Shown: positions 31,761 through 40,234 of the stretch, piece after piece
Layout of the letters: each line of letters opens with the position of its first letter
Numbering within the stretch: position 1 is the stretch's first letter
Assembly (NCBI GenBank): GCA_016205975.1
Contig: JACQSK010000021.1
Span: 133,572 to 197,571, forward strand
Reading direction: 5' to 3'
Length of the DNA stretch: 64,000 bases
Origin: Candidatus Uhrbacteria bacterium
GTDB taxonomy: Bacteria > Patescibacteria > ABY1 > SG8-24 > GWF2-40-263
The notes under the pieces: model-generated
What the model was told of the DNA's origin: nothing
Databases searched by the model: none
What the model saw: only the letters and a program-made list of their open reading frames with translations
Position numbers and translations under genes: made by a program

Positions 31761-32912
31761 ATGCCCATTCGCAAGCCCGGCGCCGGCCCCTCCTCGCGGA
31801 TCCCGCGCCGCAAGGTGCTGGAGGCCGCGCGTCGATTCTACCTGCACGGGGAGACCCAGACCGCGATCGCCGCGGACCTCGGGGTCTCGAACTCCTACTT
31901 GGCGCGGCTCTTGAAGGACGCGCGCGAGCAGGGCTGGGTGAAGATCATCGTGGACAGCGACCGGGAGACGGAACTCGCGGCGGCGCTCATGGCCAAGTAC
32001 CCCCACCTCGTCCACTGCGAGGTGGTGCCGACCGGGAGTACGCCCGAGGACACGGCGCGGGCGATCGGGACGGCGATGGCGAACTGGTTCGACGAGTTGC
32101 TCGACCGGGACGAGGAGTCCGCCGACCCACAGGTTCGCAAGGTGGCGATCGGAGGCGCGTGGCCCCACCAGTTCATGGTCGACGCCGTGGTGCGCCGGCG
32201 GAACCGGGTCTCGGTCGGGCCCACCGCGCTCACGCCGTCACCGGCGAGGATGGACCGGTACACCGCCCCGGTGGTGGCCGCGAAGCTCGCGGACCGCCTG
32301 GGGGCGCTCGGGGCGGGCTCGGCCACGCCGCCGGGAAGCTCGCGGACCGGCTTCCTCTACTCCCCGACGTTCAAGCCGCCCCGCGACAGCTTGCCGGCGC
32401 TCCAACGGTTCTTCGAGGACATCAAAAAAGACCCGGACTACCGGGCCATGCTGGACTTCTGGATGGACGTGGACGTGGCGTTCCTGAGCGTGGTCGCGCC
32501 GCAGTGGCGGTACTCGGACGTGCACGACCGGCTCTCGGCGCTAGGGCTCTCCACGCAGAATCTCATCGACCGCGGCGCGACGGCCGTGGTGGCGAACCGG
32601 TTCCTGGACGGCAACGGCCGAGACGTCCCGCTTGCCGAGGGAGTGCCGTCCTACGAGGTGGCGATGCCGACCGAGGCGATCCGGGCGGTGATGGAACGGC
32701 ACGCCGCGAGCGGGGGGAGGCGCGGGTTCGTGGTGCTGGATGCTTGGGGGGAGCCTGGTGTCGGCGGGCGGACACTCTTGCAGGCGGGCGTAGTGAACAT
32801 CCTGCTCTGCGATGCATCAACGGGGGTTCAAATCGCTTCACCGCCGAGACCTGAGCACGTCCAAGCGCGGCCGTCTCCATCTACTCAATCTGATCTACCC
32901 CGTCGTCCCTAA
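31761..32912 (+). CDS. SorC-family transcription regulator, 383 aa
   Basis: Residues 15-60 form the HTH (RKVLEAARRFYLHGETQTAIAADLGVSNSYLARLL), followed by the sugar-binding domain of the SorC/NagB-like fold (about 80-340; 'AIGTAMANWFDELL', 'KVAIGGAW', 'LSVVAPQWRYS', 'ANRFLDGNG'). Length is 50 residues above the usual 315-330; the last 40 residues look like readthrough. SorC regulators sense phosphorylated sugars. Divergent orientation and the operator-like palindrome suggest it controls the ubiquitin-like operon. Confidence 0.75.
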   Translation: MPIRKPGAGPSSRIPRRKVLEAARRFYLHGETQTAIAADLGVSNSYLARLLKDAREQGWVKIIVDSDRETELAAALMAKYPHLVHCEVVPTGSTPEDTARAIGTAMANWFDELLDRDEESADPQVRKVAIGGAWPHQFMVDAVVRRRNRVSVGPTALTPSPARMDRYTAPVVAAKLADRLGALGAGSATPPGSSRTGFLYSPTFKPPRDSLPALQRFFEDIKKDPDYRAMLDFWMDVDVAFLSVVAPQWRYSDVHDRLSALGLSTQNLIDRGATAVVANRFLDGNGRDVPLAEGVPSYEVAMPTEAIRAVMERHAASGGRRGFVVLDAWGEPGVGGRTLLQAGVVNILLCDASTGVQIASPPRPEHVQARPSPSTQSDLPRRP

Positions 32913-33780
32913 CCCAAGAGCACCAAATGATGCGCACGAGCACGAGCCCAGATACCGTTGCCAGCGTGAACAGAACGATCGCGACTCCTTTTCCCTTGAC
33001 CGCAAGAGCAGCCAGCCAGACCAACAGTGCAGCAACGGCAACGGCAATCACTCCGACAACCAAGCAGATAAGAAAGACGATGCTCCAGAAGCCCTTTTTC
33101 AGCACGCCATAACCAGGCCACTTCTTCTTTTGCTCTTCGGCGACTGCGTTGAAGGCGACAAAAAACAGCTCAAACCACCGTTCGACATCAGGGACCATCC
33201 ACTCGTATATCTCCAGTGCATGCACCCAACACCACCACCCCGCGGCCCCGAAGGCAAGCGAGAGCGAGGCCGTTGCGAACTCAAACCCCCCCCACGTTTC
33301 CATGCCGGGTGCCCTGGTCCTCTGTCTGACTGTGCGTGTAGTTCCGACATGAACGGCCGGTCGTGCAGGGGCGGGCTGGGACGCGGTCGCGGCGACAGAG
33401 CTCGGCGGCGGGGTCATCCTCACGGCGGGCTCTTCGGTCGGGCTCGGAGGTCGCTTCATCCGCCAGACTTCCTCGAACGCGACCACCGCGTCCAACGCGC
33501 CGGCTTCCGTCGGCACGCGGCCATCATGCATCACGCGGTTCCGCACGAACGTCGCGGCTTGTAGGTCGTGCTCAAGGGTCGTCCCAAACACTTTTTCGGC
33601 GACGCGCTCCGCCCACGCCCAGAACGGCTCTGTACCGCCGTCGTCGGAGGCGCCCCGTTCGCATCCTGCCCTCTTCAGAGCCAGCTCGGCCTTGGTATAC
33701 CCATCGAGGACTGCATGGCGGCGGTGATCCTCGTCGCCTAGTGTCCATTGTTTCAGCGTATGCCAGGCCGGCAAGCTCAT
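32881..33780 (-). CDS. HEPN-like protein with membrane domain, 299 aa
   Basis: ATG 33780 overlaps the upstream stop (ATGA). Residues 1-120 are helical with RNRVMHDG, an Rx4H motif like HEPN RNases. A Pro-rich linker follows. Two to four membrane helices occur at about 180-205 and 240-295 (GFWSIVFLICLVVGVIAVAVAALLVWLAALAV). This makes a membrane-tethered HEPN-type candidate toxin. Lower GC than its neighbours. Its 3' end overlaps the tail of the SorC frame by 32 bases. Confidence 0.5.
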   Translation of the reverse strand: MSLPAWHTLKQWTLGDEDHRRHAVLDGYTKAELALKRAGCERGASDDGGTEPFWAWAERVAEKVFGTTLEHDLQAATFVRNRVMHDGRVPTEAGALDAVVAFEEVWRMKRPPSPTEEPAVRMTPPPSSVAATASQPAPARPAVHVGTTRTVRQRTRAPGMETWGGFEFATASLSLAFGAAGWWCWVHALEIYEWMVPDVERWFELFFVAFNAVAEEQKKKWPGYGVLKKGFWSIVFLICLVVGVIAVAVAALLVWLAALAVKGKGVAIVLFTLATVSGLVLVRIIWCSWVRDDGVDQIE

Positions 33781-34058
33781 CGTGGCTCTCGGTATCCCTC
33801 TCGGGTTGCTCGGTAGTCCAGCCAATCAGCCCGGCTGATGCCCGCAGCATCCATCACCAGGTGATTCCACTCGTAGATCATTTTTTCAAGTCGCGACAAT
33901 GGAGCGGACACGTCGGGGCGCTCCCTCACGTCGTGGGGGATCTCGCTGAACGTGCTGATCGTCGTCTCGTGCAAATCGTAGATCCTCCGAGAAATATCGC
34001 GGAGTCGCTCCTTGGACGACTCCGGGCCAGGTCCGGACTCGTGTCGCGAAGTTGGCAT
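33777..34058 (-). CDS. Small helical protein, 93 aa
   Basis: ATG 34058; mostly helical and charged (ISRRIYDLHETTISTFSEI; SRLEKMIYEWNHLVMDAAG). Coupled by ATGA to the HEPN-like membrane protein, so it may be its antitoxin or regulator. No family recognised. Confidence 0.5.
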   Translation of the reverse strand: MPTSRHESGPGPESSKERLRDISRRIYDLHETTISTFSEIPHDVRERPDVSAPLSRLEKMIYEWNHLVMDAAGISRADWLDYRATREGYREPR

Positions 34059-34121
34059 ACAAGGTTGTTTAGATGTGAATTATTCTGAAGTAACTCTACC
34101 AAGCACGAGCCGGTGTTGTAA

Positions 34122-34484
34122 AGCGCAGACGGCCCCGCCACTGACGACCTGACTGGTGGGTTCTGTGGCACGGGCGAGCTTGCCGGAGCAGCAGCACCCA
34201 TCATTGGACACCCCGACTCTAGCGTTGCTCGCACCGTCGAGGGCACAGCGAACGACGACGGGTTCAGCGTGGAGGGCGCCGAGGCCACGGACATCGAGCT
34301 CGACGCCGACGGCTACCCGGACTGCCTCGTGGGCAGCGAGATCGACATCGAGCTGCTGATCGTCGACGGCGACTCCCTCCAGGGGCAGGCAATCCTCCGC
34401 ACCGAGTCCTTCGACGAGGACACGTGCCCTGTGGCGCCCGAAACCTGCGACATCGTCATGGACATCGTCGCCGAGCGCCAGTAG
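34122..34484 (+). pseudogene. Remnant of an exported acidic protein
   Basis: The frame is open from a stop at 34119 to TAG 34482-34484 but lacks a proper start; the C-terminal 70 codons look real (ATDIELDADGYPDCLVGSE; 'DTCPVAPETCDIVMDIV') and match the Cys/Asp-rich style of Myxococcota lipoproteins. The N-terminal half with the signal peptide is missing, so this is likely a 3' fragment. Confidence 0.4.
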
Positions 34485-34697
34485 CGCCACCGGAGCATAG
34501 GGTCGTCGGGCCCGGCGACGTCGAGACCTGCGGCGCGTGCGAGAGCGACGTGCGGAGGTGAACGGAGATCAGGACGGCCGGCTGCTGCGGCGCCCGCCGT
34601 TCGACCGCGAGACCCATGATCCCGGGCGTCCTGCCCTGGGCGGCGCTGGCAGGAGTGCCGGCGCCACGCGGCGATGCAGCCCACGTCGCCTCGGTAT

Positions 34698-35123
34698 CTA
34701 CGCCCCTCGCAGGTACTCCACGATGTCGTGTGCTCGGGCCTCGTAGAACGAAGCAGGCTGCCCCGGATTCACGCGCACCGTGAAGACAGAGAACCCTTGC
34801 CTCTCCAACGCGGTTATGAGGGGCGTGTAGAGCGACCCCGGCTCCTCTGGCGGGCGCGCTGCGCAGACCAAGTAGGTGAAGTGCCCGTACCGAGCGATGA
34901 AGGCATCAGTACTGGCTACGCGCCTCTCCTCAAGCGTCTGCGAGAGAACGGCACCGTTGGGAACTCGCTCTTCCAGCGATTGCGAGAGCACGGCGCCCGT
35001 CCGCGCATCGAGCAGAAACCGCCGAGCGCGCGATGAAATCCGCAGCAATGGCTTCAGGAACTCCCTAAGCGTCCTGCTTTTCCCAGAGTGGTGGGGGCCC
35101 ACCACGATGGCCGCTCGCTTCAT
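34698..35123 (-). CDS. P-loop NTPase with internal repeat, 141 aa
   Basis: ATG 35123. Walker A AIVVGPHHSGKSRT at residues 4-17. The middle holds a 13-residue tandem repeat (GAVLSQSLEER then GAVLSQTLEER). 'YLVCAARPPEE' could be the Walker B-like strand, without a clear acidic pair. Short for a NTPase, so perhaps a nucleotide-binding remnant or small kinase-like protein. The 5' end overlaps the RadC remnant on the other strand. Confidence 0.5.
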   Translation of the reverse strand: MKRAAIVVGPHHSGKSRTLREFLKPLLRISSRARRFLLDARTGAVLSQSLEERVPNGAVLSQTLEERRVASTDAFIARYGHFTYLVCAARPPEEPGSLYTPLITALERQGFSVFTVRVNPGQPASFYEARAHDIVEYLRGA

Positions 35124-35199
35124 GGGTCTCGCTCCTCGCTCTCGCATCTTGGTGTCCGTATCATGGCCGGCCGCGCAGCACGCCCGCCGTCTCCCACAT

Positions 35200-35361
35200 G
35201 GCGTCACTCGGGGCGACAAGGCGACGCGCGGGCTCATTCAGGTGGGCGTCCTCCTCCGCCTTTCGGTGCTCGACCACGTTGTCATCGCCAGCGACACCTA
35301 TGCGTCTCTGGCGGCGAGCGTCATGGACGAGGCGCCGTACCCGGTGCTCGGGGTGGCGTGA
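35200..35361 (+). pseudogene. radC: RadC C-terminal remnant
   Basis: About 50 codons read DKATRGLIQVGVLLRL then VLDHVVIASDTYASLA, the end of a RadC/JAB domain (compare the intact copy at 43156-43851, VLDHVVVASDGYTS). The HNHPSG zinc site and all upstream parts are gone. A terminator follows directly. Confidence 0.65.
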
Positions 35362-35367
35362 ACTCAG

Positions 35368-35393
35368 ACCTCTCCGTCTCGGTAGAGGTTTTT
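35368..35393 (+). terminator. Terminator after the RadC remnant
   Basis: ACCTCT/AGAGGT stem with a 10-base loop and TTTTT, six bases after the remnant stop. Confidence 0.65.
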
Positions 35394-35562
35394 CATTTCC
35401 AGAGTCTCGGCAGGCGCTCATCGCGCGCGCTCCTCTCGAAGCTTCGCAGGACACGCTCGGTCGTCTGGAGGCCGCCATGATCGTGAAGCTCCCATCCAGC
35501 GTCGTGTCCTACGGCCTCCCGACTACCAAGCGCACACCGCGACGGCAGGGCTCGCGCTCCTG

Positions 35563-36588
35563 CTATCGTCCCCGAAAAGCGTCCCCGTCCTCGTCGAAGT
35601 ACTCGGTCTCCTCGTCGTCCTCGTCCTCACCCCCGTCGTCGTCGAGATCGAGGAACTCGTGGATCAGGTACATCTTGAGGCGACCGGAGCGACTCTGGAG
35701 TTCCGATCCGAAGAAGGACACCTCAACACGCGGGCCCTTCGGGTCGGTCGCGAACCGTTGCAGGCTCGCGGCGACCTGGGCGATTTCGTTGCTCCCGCGG
35801 GCCTTCTCGTCGATCACGAATGGGATCGGTCGCTGCTTGCCTGGAACGTAGACCCGGCCCTTGAATGTATTGGCGTTGTAGCTGGTGATCACTCCGTCAT
35901 CCACGCGGATCCCGTCTACGCGATTCGTGTGCTGGAGGTACTCGGCGGTCGCGGCGGTCAACTCCTGACCGATCAGGAGTTGTTGTCCTTCCACCTGCGC
36001 GAGGAGTCGAGCCCGCTCGGCGGTCCCGGTCTCGAAGATCGGCCTGTGGACGTTCAGCACCGCCACCTCGACCTTCTCGGCGATGCTGTCGATCTGGGCG
36101 TCCCGGAGGACATGGGGCATCGCCGTGTCGGGAAGCCCGGCGTCACGCAGCTTCTGCTTGTATTCCTGGTAGCTCGCCAACAGCGGCTTTTCATAGTCCA
36201 CGTCGAAGCCGAGGGTCGTCTTGATCACGGCGTGGTAGGCGGAGAAGAGGACGTGGCCGAGCGGGTTGTCCCTCCCCGTTGTGGTGAGCGCGAACGCCGC
36301 GCCCACGACCCCCGCAGTCCCGGTGCCGACGAGTCCCAGCACGGCCACCACCAGCTCCCAACTCCCCGGAGTCGGCGGTCGAGCGCGGATCGAGGCTCCT
36401 TTCAAGGCTGGAGCCTGCGTGATGATTTCCCCGTTGAGGACGGCGTGTGTGGTGATGGCGAGGGTCCGGTGGAGCCCCTGCATCGCGACGGACACGTCGT
36501 AGAGGTCGAGTTCCTGTCGGGAGGCGTCGGCCCCGTCGAAGCTCAACTTCAACCATAGGAGCGGGCGGTTCGACTGTATGATTGCCAC
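35563..36588 (-). CDS. Conserved-looking protein of unknown function, 341 aa
   Basis: Start at GTG 36588 with GAGGAG seven bases upstream. N-terminal beta domain (WLKLSFDGADASRQELDLYD), then 'GSWELVVAVLGLVGTGTAGVVGAAFAL', a helical segment that could insert in a membrane, then a helical middle and a beta-rich part (KGRVYVPGKQRPIPFVIDE). The tail is very acidic (DLDDDGGEDEDDEETEYFDEDG). Probably cytoplasmic or peripheral; genes of this build are often found among defence genes, but I cannot assign a role. Confidence 0.55.
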   Translation of the reverse strand: MAIIQSNRPLLWLKLSFDGADASRQELDLYDVSVAMQGLHRTLAITTHAVLNGEIITQAPALKGASIRARPPTPGSWELVVAVLGLVGTGTAGVVGAAFALTTTGRDNPLGHVLFSAYHAVIKTTLGFDVDYEKPLLASYQEYKQKLRDAGLPDTAMPHVLRDAQIDSIAEKVEVAVLNVHRPIFETGTAERARLLAQVEGQQLLIGQELTAATAEYLQHTNRVDGIRVDDGVITSYNANTFKGRVYVPGKQRPIPFVIDEKARGSNEIAQVAASLQRFATDPKGPRVEVSFFGSELQSRSGRLKMYLIHEFLDLDDDGGEDEDDEETEYFDEDGDAFRGR

Positions 36589-37032
36589 GGCGCGACTCCT
36601 CAGATCAGATGCCACGCGACGTAGCAGGGTCACATCCTGACGGCCACGGAGCCACCCTGACGTCGGCGGGAGGGAGTCCGATTTTGTCCACTCCGCGTCG
36701 CGGGCCTCCGGACACGGACTCGTCGAACAGTGTCACGTCCAGTTGACGGACTGGAACCGATGCCCTCCCGGCGGCCCACCTCAGGGTGCGCGCCGAGCGC
36801 AAGCATATTCGGATCGAGGTCGTGCGGAGGGCGCCCGCACGCTACGTTGTCTTTCGGAGTTCACATGATGCTGCGCAAGAAATGGATGCTCCGCCCCGTC
36901 GCCCACTGCCCCGGCGGTGGCTGACGACGACCAAGCGTCTCCCGACAGCAAGGACCCCTCCCGCTCGCGCAGGAAGGGCTCGTTGTCGTCCACGCCGACG
37001 AGGATGAGCGGCGCCCGCGCGAGGGGTCTTTT

Positions 37033-37048
37033 GTTTCGCCGGTGAAAC
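37033..37048. repeat. Palindrome GTTTCGCCGGTGAAAC (one mismatch pair)
   Basis: Same as GTTTCACCGGTGAAAC at 38851, 46154 and 59220 except one base. It lies downstream of the duplicated terminator. Confidence 0.7.
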
Positions 37049-37074
37049 ACCCCGCGCCGTGCCGATCCCGAATT

Positions 37075-37215
37075 GAAAGCCCACCCCCGCGCCCGGGAGT
37101 GGGTCGTTTTGCGCTCACGCTGCTTGCTTCATCGCGATCTGCGACCTCCACGAACTTCTCCTCCGTGCGGTCAGTGAGCATCGCCTCCCGCGGCGACCCA
37201 ACCACCACCAGCGGC
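37075..37215 (-). pseudogene. Duplicated 3' end of the PD-(D/E)XK nuclease gene plus its terminator
   Basis: On the minus strand the segment reads MLTDRTEEKFVEVA, matching MLTDREEAWFVEVA of the nuclease encoded at 38412-39224, then degrades. It is followed by a copy of the CCCACTCCC/GGGGGTGGG hairpin (37080-37103) seen after the intact gene. A tandem or transposition-linked duplication is likely. Confidence 0.6.
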
Positions 37216-37303
37216 ATGGGCACACGACGGCGTAAAGGTGGGCGCTCGCACGTTGACTACGGTCGGAGCTGCGGCGCACCGCCGCGCGACTCGCTACGTC
37301 GTT

Positions 37304-38269
37304 CTATGGCAGCCAGGAGTCGTCCGACACGACATCGGAGATGGCAGCTATGTGATTGAAACCTAGGTTTCTCCAGAGCCCGCGCCGCATTGCTAGCCGC
37401 ACTCGCCAGTCACATCCGGCCCGCTGCCTCGCCGATAGGCGCGCCACTCCCAAACGCTCGTAGAAGTCATCTGCGTCCCAAAGATCCACGCGCAGAGGGC
37501 ATCTGGCGGCGCGTCCGAGTCTCCGGGCCGTACGCTCGGCGCCCGCCGTGAACCACGAGCTCGTGACGAACACGCCCTTGGTCATTCCATTCAACACGAG
37601 GGACCCGGCGAATTCACGGATTTGTCCCGCCTCGATCTTGTCTCGCCAGCGCTTTACCTGGACGCCGATGAGAGAGTCGTTCTCTCCCTCCAGCACGGCT
37701 ACGTCGATTCCATCGTCTCCTGAGAAGCGCGTGACTCTCACGCGGTAGCCAAGGCCACGAAACACAGCACCAACCAGCTCCTCGAACTTGCGGGGGTCGC
37801 AGGAAAACCGATCGGAATACTTTGCGATCAAGTACCGTCGGATCTCCTCCACTGGTGTCCGAATATCGGTCAGGTCAAGCGGCTTCAGCGATGCAAGCAC
37901 GCCGACGGTTTGGTTCAATCCGCCGTGCGATGTTCCCGCGCCGAGAAACTCGATTAGAAGACCCCACCAACCGCATCTGGGGCACTCCATGAGCGTGCGG
38001 TAAGCCGCGTGAACGTCGGGAATCGCGGGCCTGGCGCCGGCCGGAAGCGAGGCAACGTATTGGTCAAGGTCCGATCCACCATCGTTTTCAGTAAGATCGT
38101 TCGAAAATCCATCGAGTGCGTGTTCTAGATAATGCAGACAGAAAGGACATTCTTGAATGTCTATCGGGTCGGCGATCCCAATTGACCGCTCGACGAAGCC
38201 CTCCCGAACTGAAACCCGTGATCGCGGCAGGTCGAGATCTCGCGAGAAGCCCGAATACTCCCATGCCAT
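37304..38269 (-). CDS. Mrr-type restriction endonuclease-like protein, 321 aa
   Basis: ATG 38269. N-terminal half has two CxxC pairs (ECPFC, ECPRCGWWG) that probably bind zinc. The C-terminal half is an Mrr_cat PD-(D/E)XK domain: FEELVGAVFRGLGYRV, then GDDGIDVAVLE and IGVQVKRW (catalytic D...QxK), followed by 'GVFVTSSWFTAGA'. Mrr proteins cut modified or foreign DNA. No methyltransferase is adjacent, which fits a modification-dependent enzyme. Lower GC than the neighbours. Confidence 0.78.
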   Translation of the reverse strand: MAWEYSGFSRDLDLPRSRVSVREGFVERSIGIADPIDIQECPFCLHYLEHALDGFSNDLTENDGGSDLDQYVASLPAGARPAIPDVHAAYRTLMECPRCGWWGLLIEFLGAGTSHGGLNQTVGVLASLKPLDLTDIRTPVEEIRRYLIAKYSDRFSCDPRKFEELVGAVFRGLGYRVRVTRFSGDDGIDVAVLEGENDSLIGVQVKRWRDKIEAGQIREFAGSLVLNGMTKGVFVTSSWFTAGAERTARRLGRAARCPLRVDLWDADDFYERLGVARLSARQRAGCDWRVRLAMRRGLWRNLGFNHIAAISDVVSDDSWLP

Positions 38270-38373
38270 TCGTGAAGGATACTCGACTCGCACGCCGGCC
38301 GCCAACCGGACGGCTGGCACTGCGCAAGAGCAGCATCGCCTGCAACGCGGCACATCCGACTCGTTCGCGCATG

Positions 38374-38401
38374 AAAACCCACCCCCTTCGTCGGGAGTGG
38401 G
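38374..38401 (-). terminator. Terminator after the PD-(D/E)XK gene
   Basis: Minus strand CCCACTCCC-loop-GGGGGTGGG followed by TTTTC. Confidence 0.75.
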
Positions 38402-38411
38402 TCGTTTTCGT

Positions 38412-39224
38412 TCACGCCGCGGCCTTCATCGCCACCGTTCCTCGGCACGCCCCGCGGTACTCGCACCGCGGGCACATCCAGGACGGGTTGGGCGGGAAGG
38501 CGCCCCGGGTGATCGCGTCGTAGACCTCGACCGCCACCTCGACGAACCACGCCTCTTCCCGGTCGGTGAGCATCGTCTCCTCGACCTCGATCTTGGGCAC
38601 CTTGGTCTTGATCAGCTCGACCACGCGGAGCCGGGGGCGCACCCCGGTCGTCTCGCGCACCGCGTAGGAGTACGCCGCGAGCTGGAGGGCGTACTCGGAG
38701 ATCGCGGTCTTGCGCGCGGCGGTCTTCAGTTCCCACGCGAGCCCATCGGAGAGCGCGTCGAGGTAGCCGACCAGCGGCACCGGCAGGGGGGCGCCCGTCG
38801 CCGGGTCGCGCAGCACCACCTCGAAGCGGTGCTCGACGGCCCCGGGCGGTGTTTCACCGGTGAAACGCTCGACGAACAGGCGCACGAGCGCTTCGCCGAC
38901 CGCTTGCAGTTCCCCCGGGGAGCGGTCCTCCAGGTCGAGCAGCGAGTCGGCGGTCTGCGCCGTCCAGTCCGCGCGGAAGATGCGCAGGGCCCGGTCGACG
39001 TCGGGCTCTCGCCCGGCGATCCGCTCCCCCTGCCACCACTCGATCGCCGAGTGGACGGCCGAGCCGAACGCGAGGTTGCCGCTCCGGCTCTCGGGCTCCC
39101 GCTTGACGAGGTACCTGTACCGGTACGCACGAGGGCAGCGGAGCCAGGACGTGACCTGGCTGACCGACAGGTAGGGCGGGAGCGTGCCGGGGACGTGAGG
39201 CTCGTGGGAGTCGTCACGCGGCAC
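38412..39224 (-). CDS. PD-(D/E)XK nuclease, RecB/Cas4-like, 270 aa
   Basis: The GTG at 39224 overlaps the end of the upstream gene. N-terminal 'YLSVSQVTSWLRCPRAYRYRY' is the start of PDDEXK_1/RecB-family nucleases with the first Cys of the iron-sulfur cluster; 'FGSAVHSAIEWW' gives the conserved His, 'VGYLDALSDGLAWELKTA' gives the D and ExK catalytic residues, and the end CPRCEYRGAC supplies the other cluster Cys. Exonuclease trimming of DNA ends is expected. With the annealing-like protein next to it, it forms a phage-like recombination pair. Confidence 0.82.
   Translation of the reverse strand: MPRDDSHEPHVPGTLPPYLSVSQVTSWLRCPRAYRYRYLVKREPESRSGNLAFGSAVHSAIEWWQGERIAGREPDVDRALRIFRADWTAQTADSLLDLEDRSPGELQAVGEALVRLFVERFTGETPPGAVEHRFEVVLRDPATGAPLPVPLVGYLDALSDGLAWELKTAARKTAISEYALQLAAYSYAVRETTGVRPRLRVVELIKTKVPKIEVEETMLTDREEAWFVEVAVEVYDAITRGAFPPNPSWMCPRCEYRGACRGTVAMKAAA
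38851..38866. repeat. Palindrome GTTTCACCGGTGAAAC
   Basis: Perfect 16-bp site inside the nuclease gene, read in frame as part of RFTGET. Confidence 0.9.
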
Positions 39225-39999
39225 GGCCGCTCCCGTCCGCCTCGGCGTCGCGCTTCCAGGCGTCGATGAGCTGGGAAGCGAGGCTCTTGGTCACGTCGCG
39301 CAGGTCGGGCACCTCGGCCGCCCGGAGCAGCGCGTCGGTGGCCTCCTGGCCCTCGAACCCGCGCTCGGACAGGTGCCGGTACAGCCAGCGGCGCTGGTTC
39401 TCGGTCATCGGCGGGTCTCCCGCCTCGCGCGCGGGCGCGCGCGCGGAAGGAGAGGTCGGCGCCGGGGGCTGGCCGACGTCCCGGCGCGGGGGCGCAGGCT
39501 CGCTGTTCCCCCGGGGGAACGCGCGGGGGGCCGGGCGCCGATCCTGGGGAACGCTGCCGTCCTGCCGAGGTACCTCGCGCACCGGGGCGCGTGCGGGGGC
39601 AGGGCGAACGGGCGGGCGGTTGCCGACCGCGTCTTCCTCCTCGCCGCCGAGTTCCTCCAGCGCGACCGTGCCGATGTTGACCGCGTCGCGCAGGGCGCGG
39701 GCCTTCGCGCGGGTCTCCGCCATGCGGATGAGGTGAGCCGCGACCTTGCGGTTCACGTTGTCGGGGTTGGCGTCGCCGATGCCGGCGAACGTCCCCTTGC
39801 TCGTCTCCACCGTGGCCTCGACGATCGCGGTCATGCCGTTGTCGGGGCTGGGCACCTGGACGAGCCGGGTCACGATCGACCGCAGCCCCTCCTCGTGGGC
39901 GCGGGCGAGCAGTCCCGCGTAGGTGGCGACCTCCTTCTCGTCGATGACGCGGCCGTCCCGGTCCTTGACCGGGATCCTCGTGGTGAGCGCAGCGGGCAT
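39214..39999 (-). CDS. Putative single-strand annealing (Rad52/Sak-like) protein, 261 aa
   Basis: ATG 39999. Residues 25-110 show the pattern of phage annealing proteins: a beta-strand 'IVEATVETSKGTFAGIGDANP' then helix 'KVAAHLIRMAETRAKARALRDAVN'. A long Pro/Arg linker separates a small C-terminal helical domain (ENQRRWLYRHLSERGFEG). Such proteins pair complementary strands and work with an exonuclease, here the RecB-like enzyme overlapping its 3' end. Family placement is by pattern. Confidence 0.6.
   Translation of the reverse strand: MPAALTTRIPVKDRDGRVIDEKEVATYAGLLARAHEEGLRSIVTRLVQVPSPDNGMTAIVEATVETSKGTFAGIGDANPDNVNRKVAAHLIRMAETRAKARALRDAVNIGTVALEELGGEEEDAVGNRPPVRPAPARAPVREVPRQDGSVPQDRRPAPRAFPRGNSEPAPPRRDVGQPPAPTSPSARAPAREAGDPPMTENQRRWLYRHLSERGFEGQEATDALLRAAEVPDLRDVTKSLASQLIDAWKRDAEADGSGRAA
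39505..39520. repeat. Palindrome GTTCCCCCGGGGGAAC
   Basis: Perfect 16-bp GTT-N5-N5'-AAC site in the linker-coding part of the annealing-like gene. Confidence 0.85.
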
Positions 40000-40234
40000 G
40001 ATGGACTCCCTCGCCGCGGGTGCGGCGGTTCTGCGAGGCGGAAGTGCCTCGTGGTGTCCAGGATGAGGGAGATCGGGAGGCGTGAGGAGGGGGCGCGGGG
40101 GGCGCGAGGGGGACCGTGCGCCGGGCGACCAGAGCGCACGGTGCACGAGTCGTGGTCAGCGTGCTATGCGCGACGCTGCACCTCAGCGTGCGCGTGCCTC
40201 ATGTGCATGGTCCCCGGGGCCACCAGGAGTGGAC

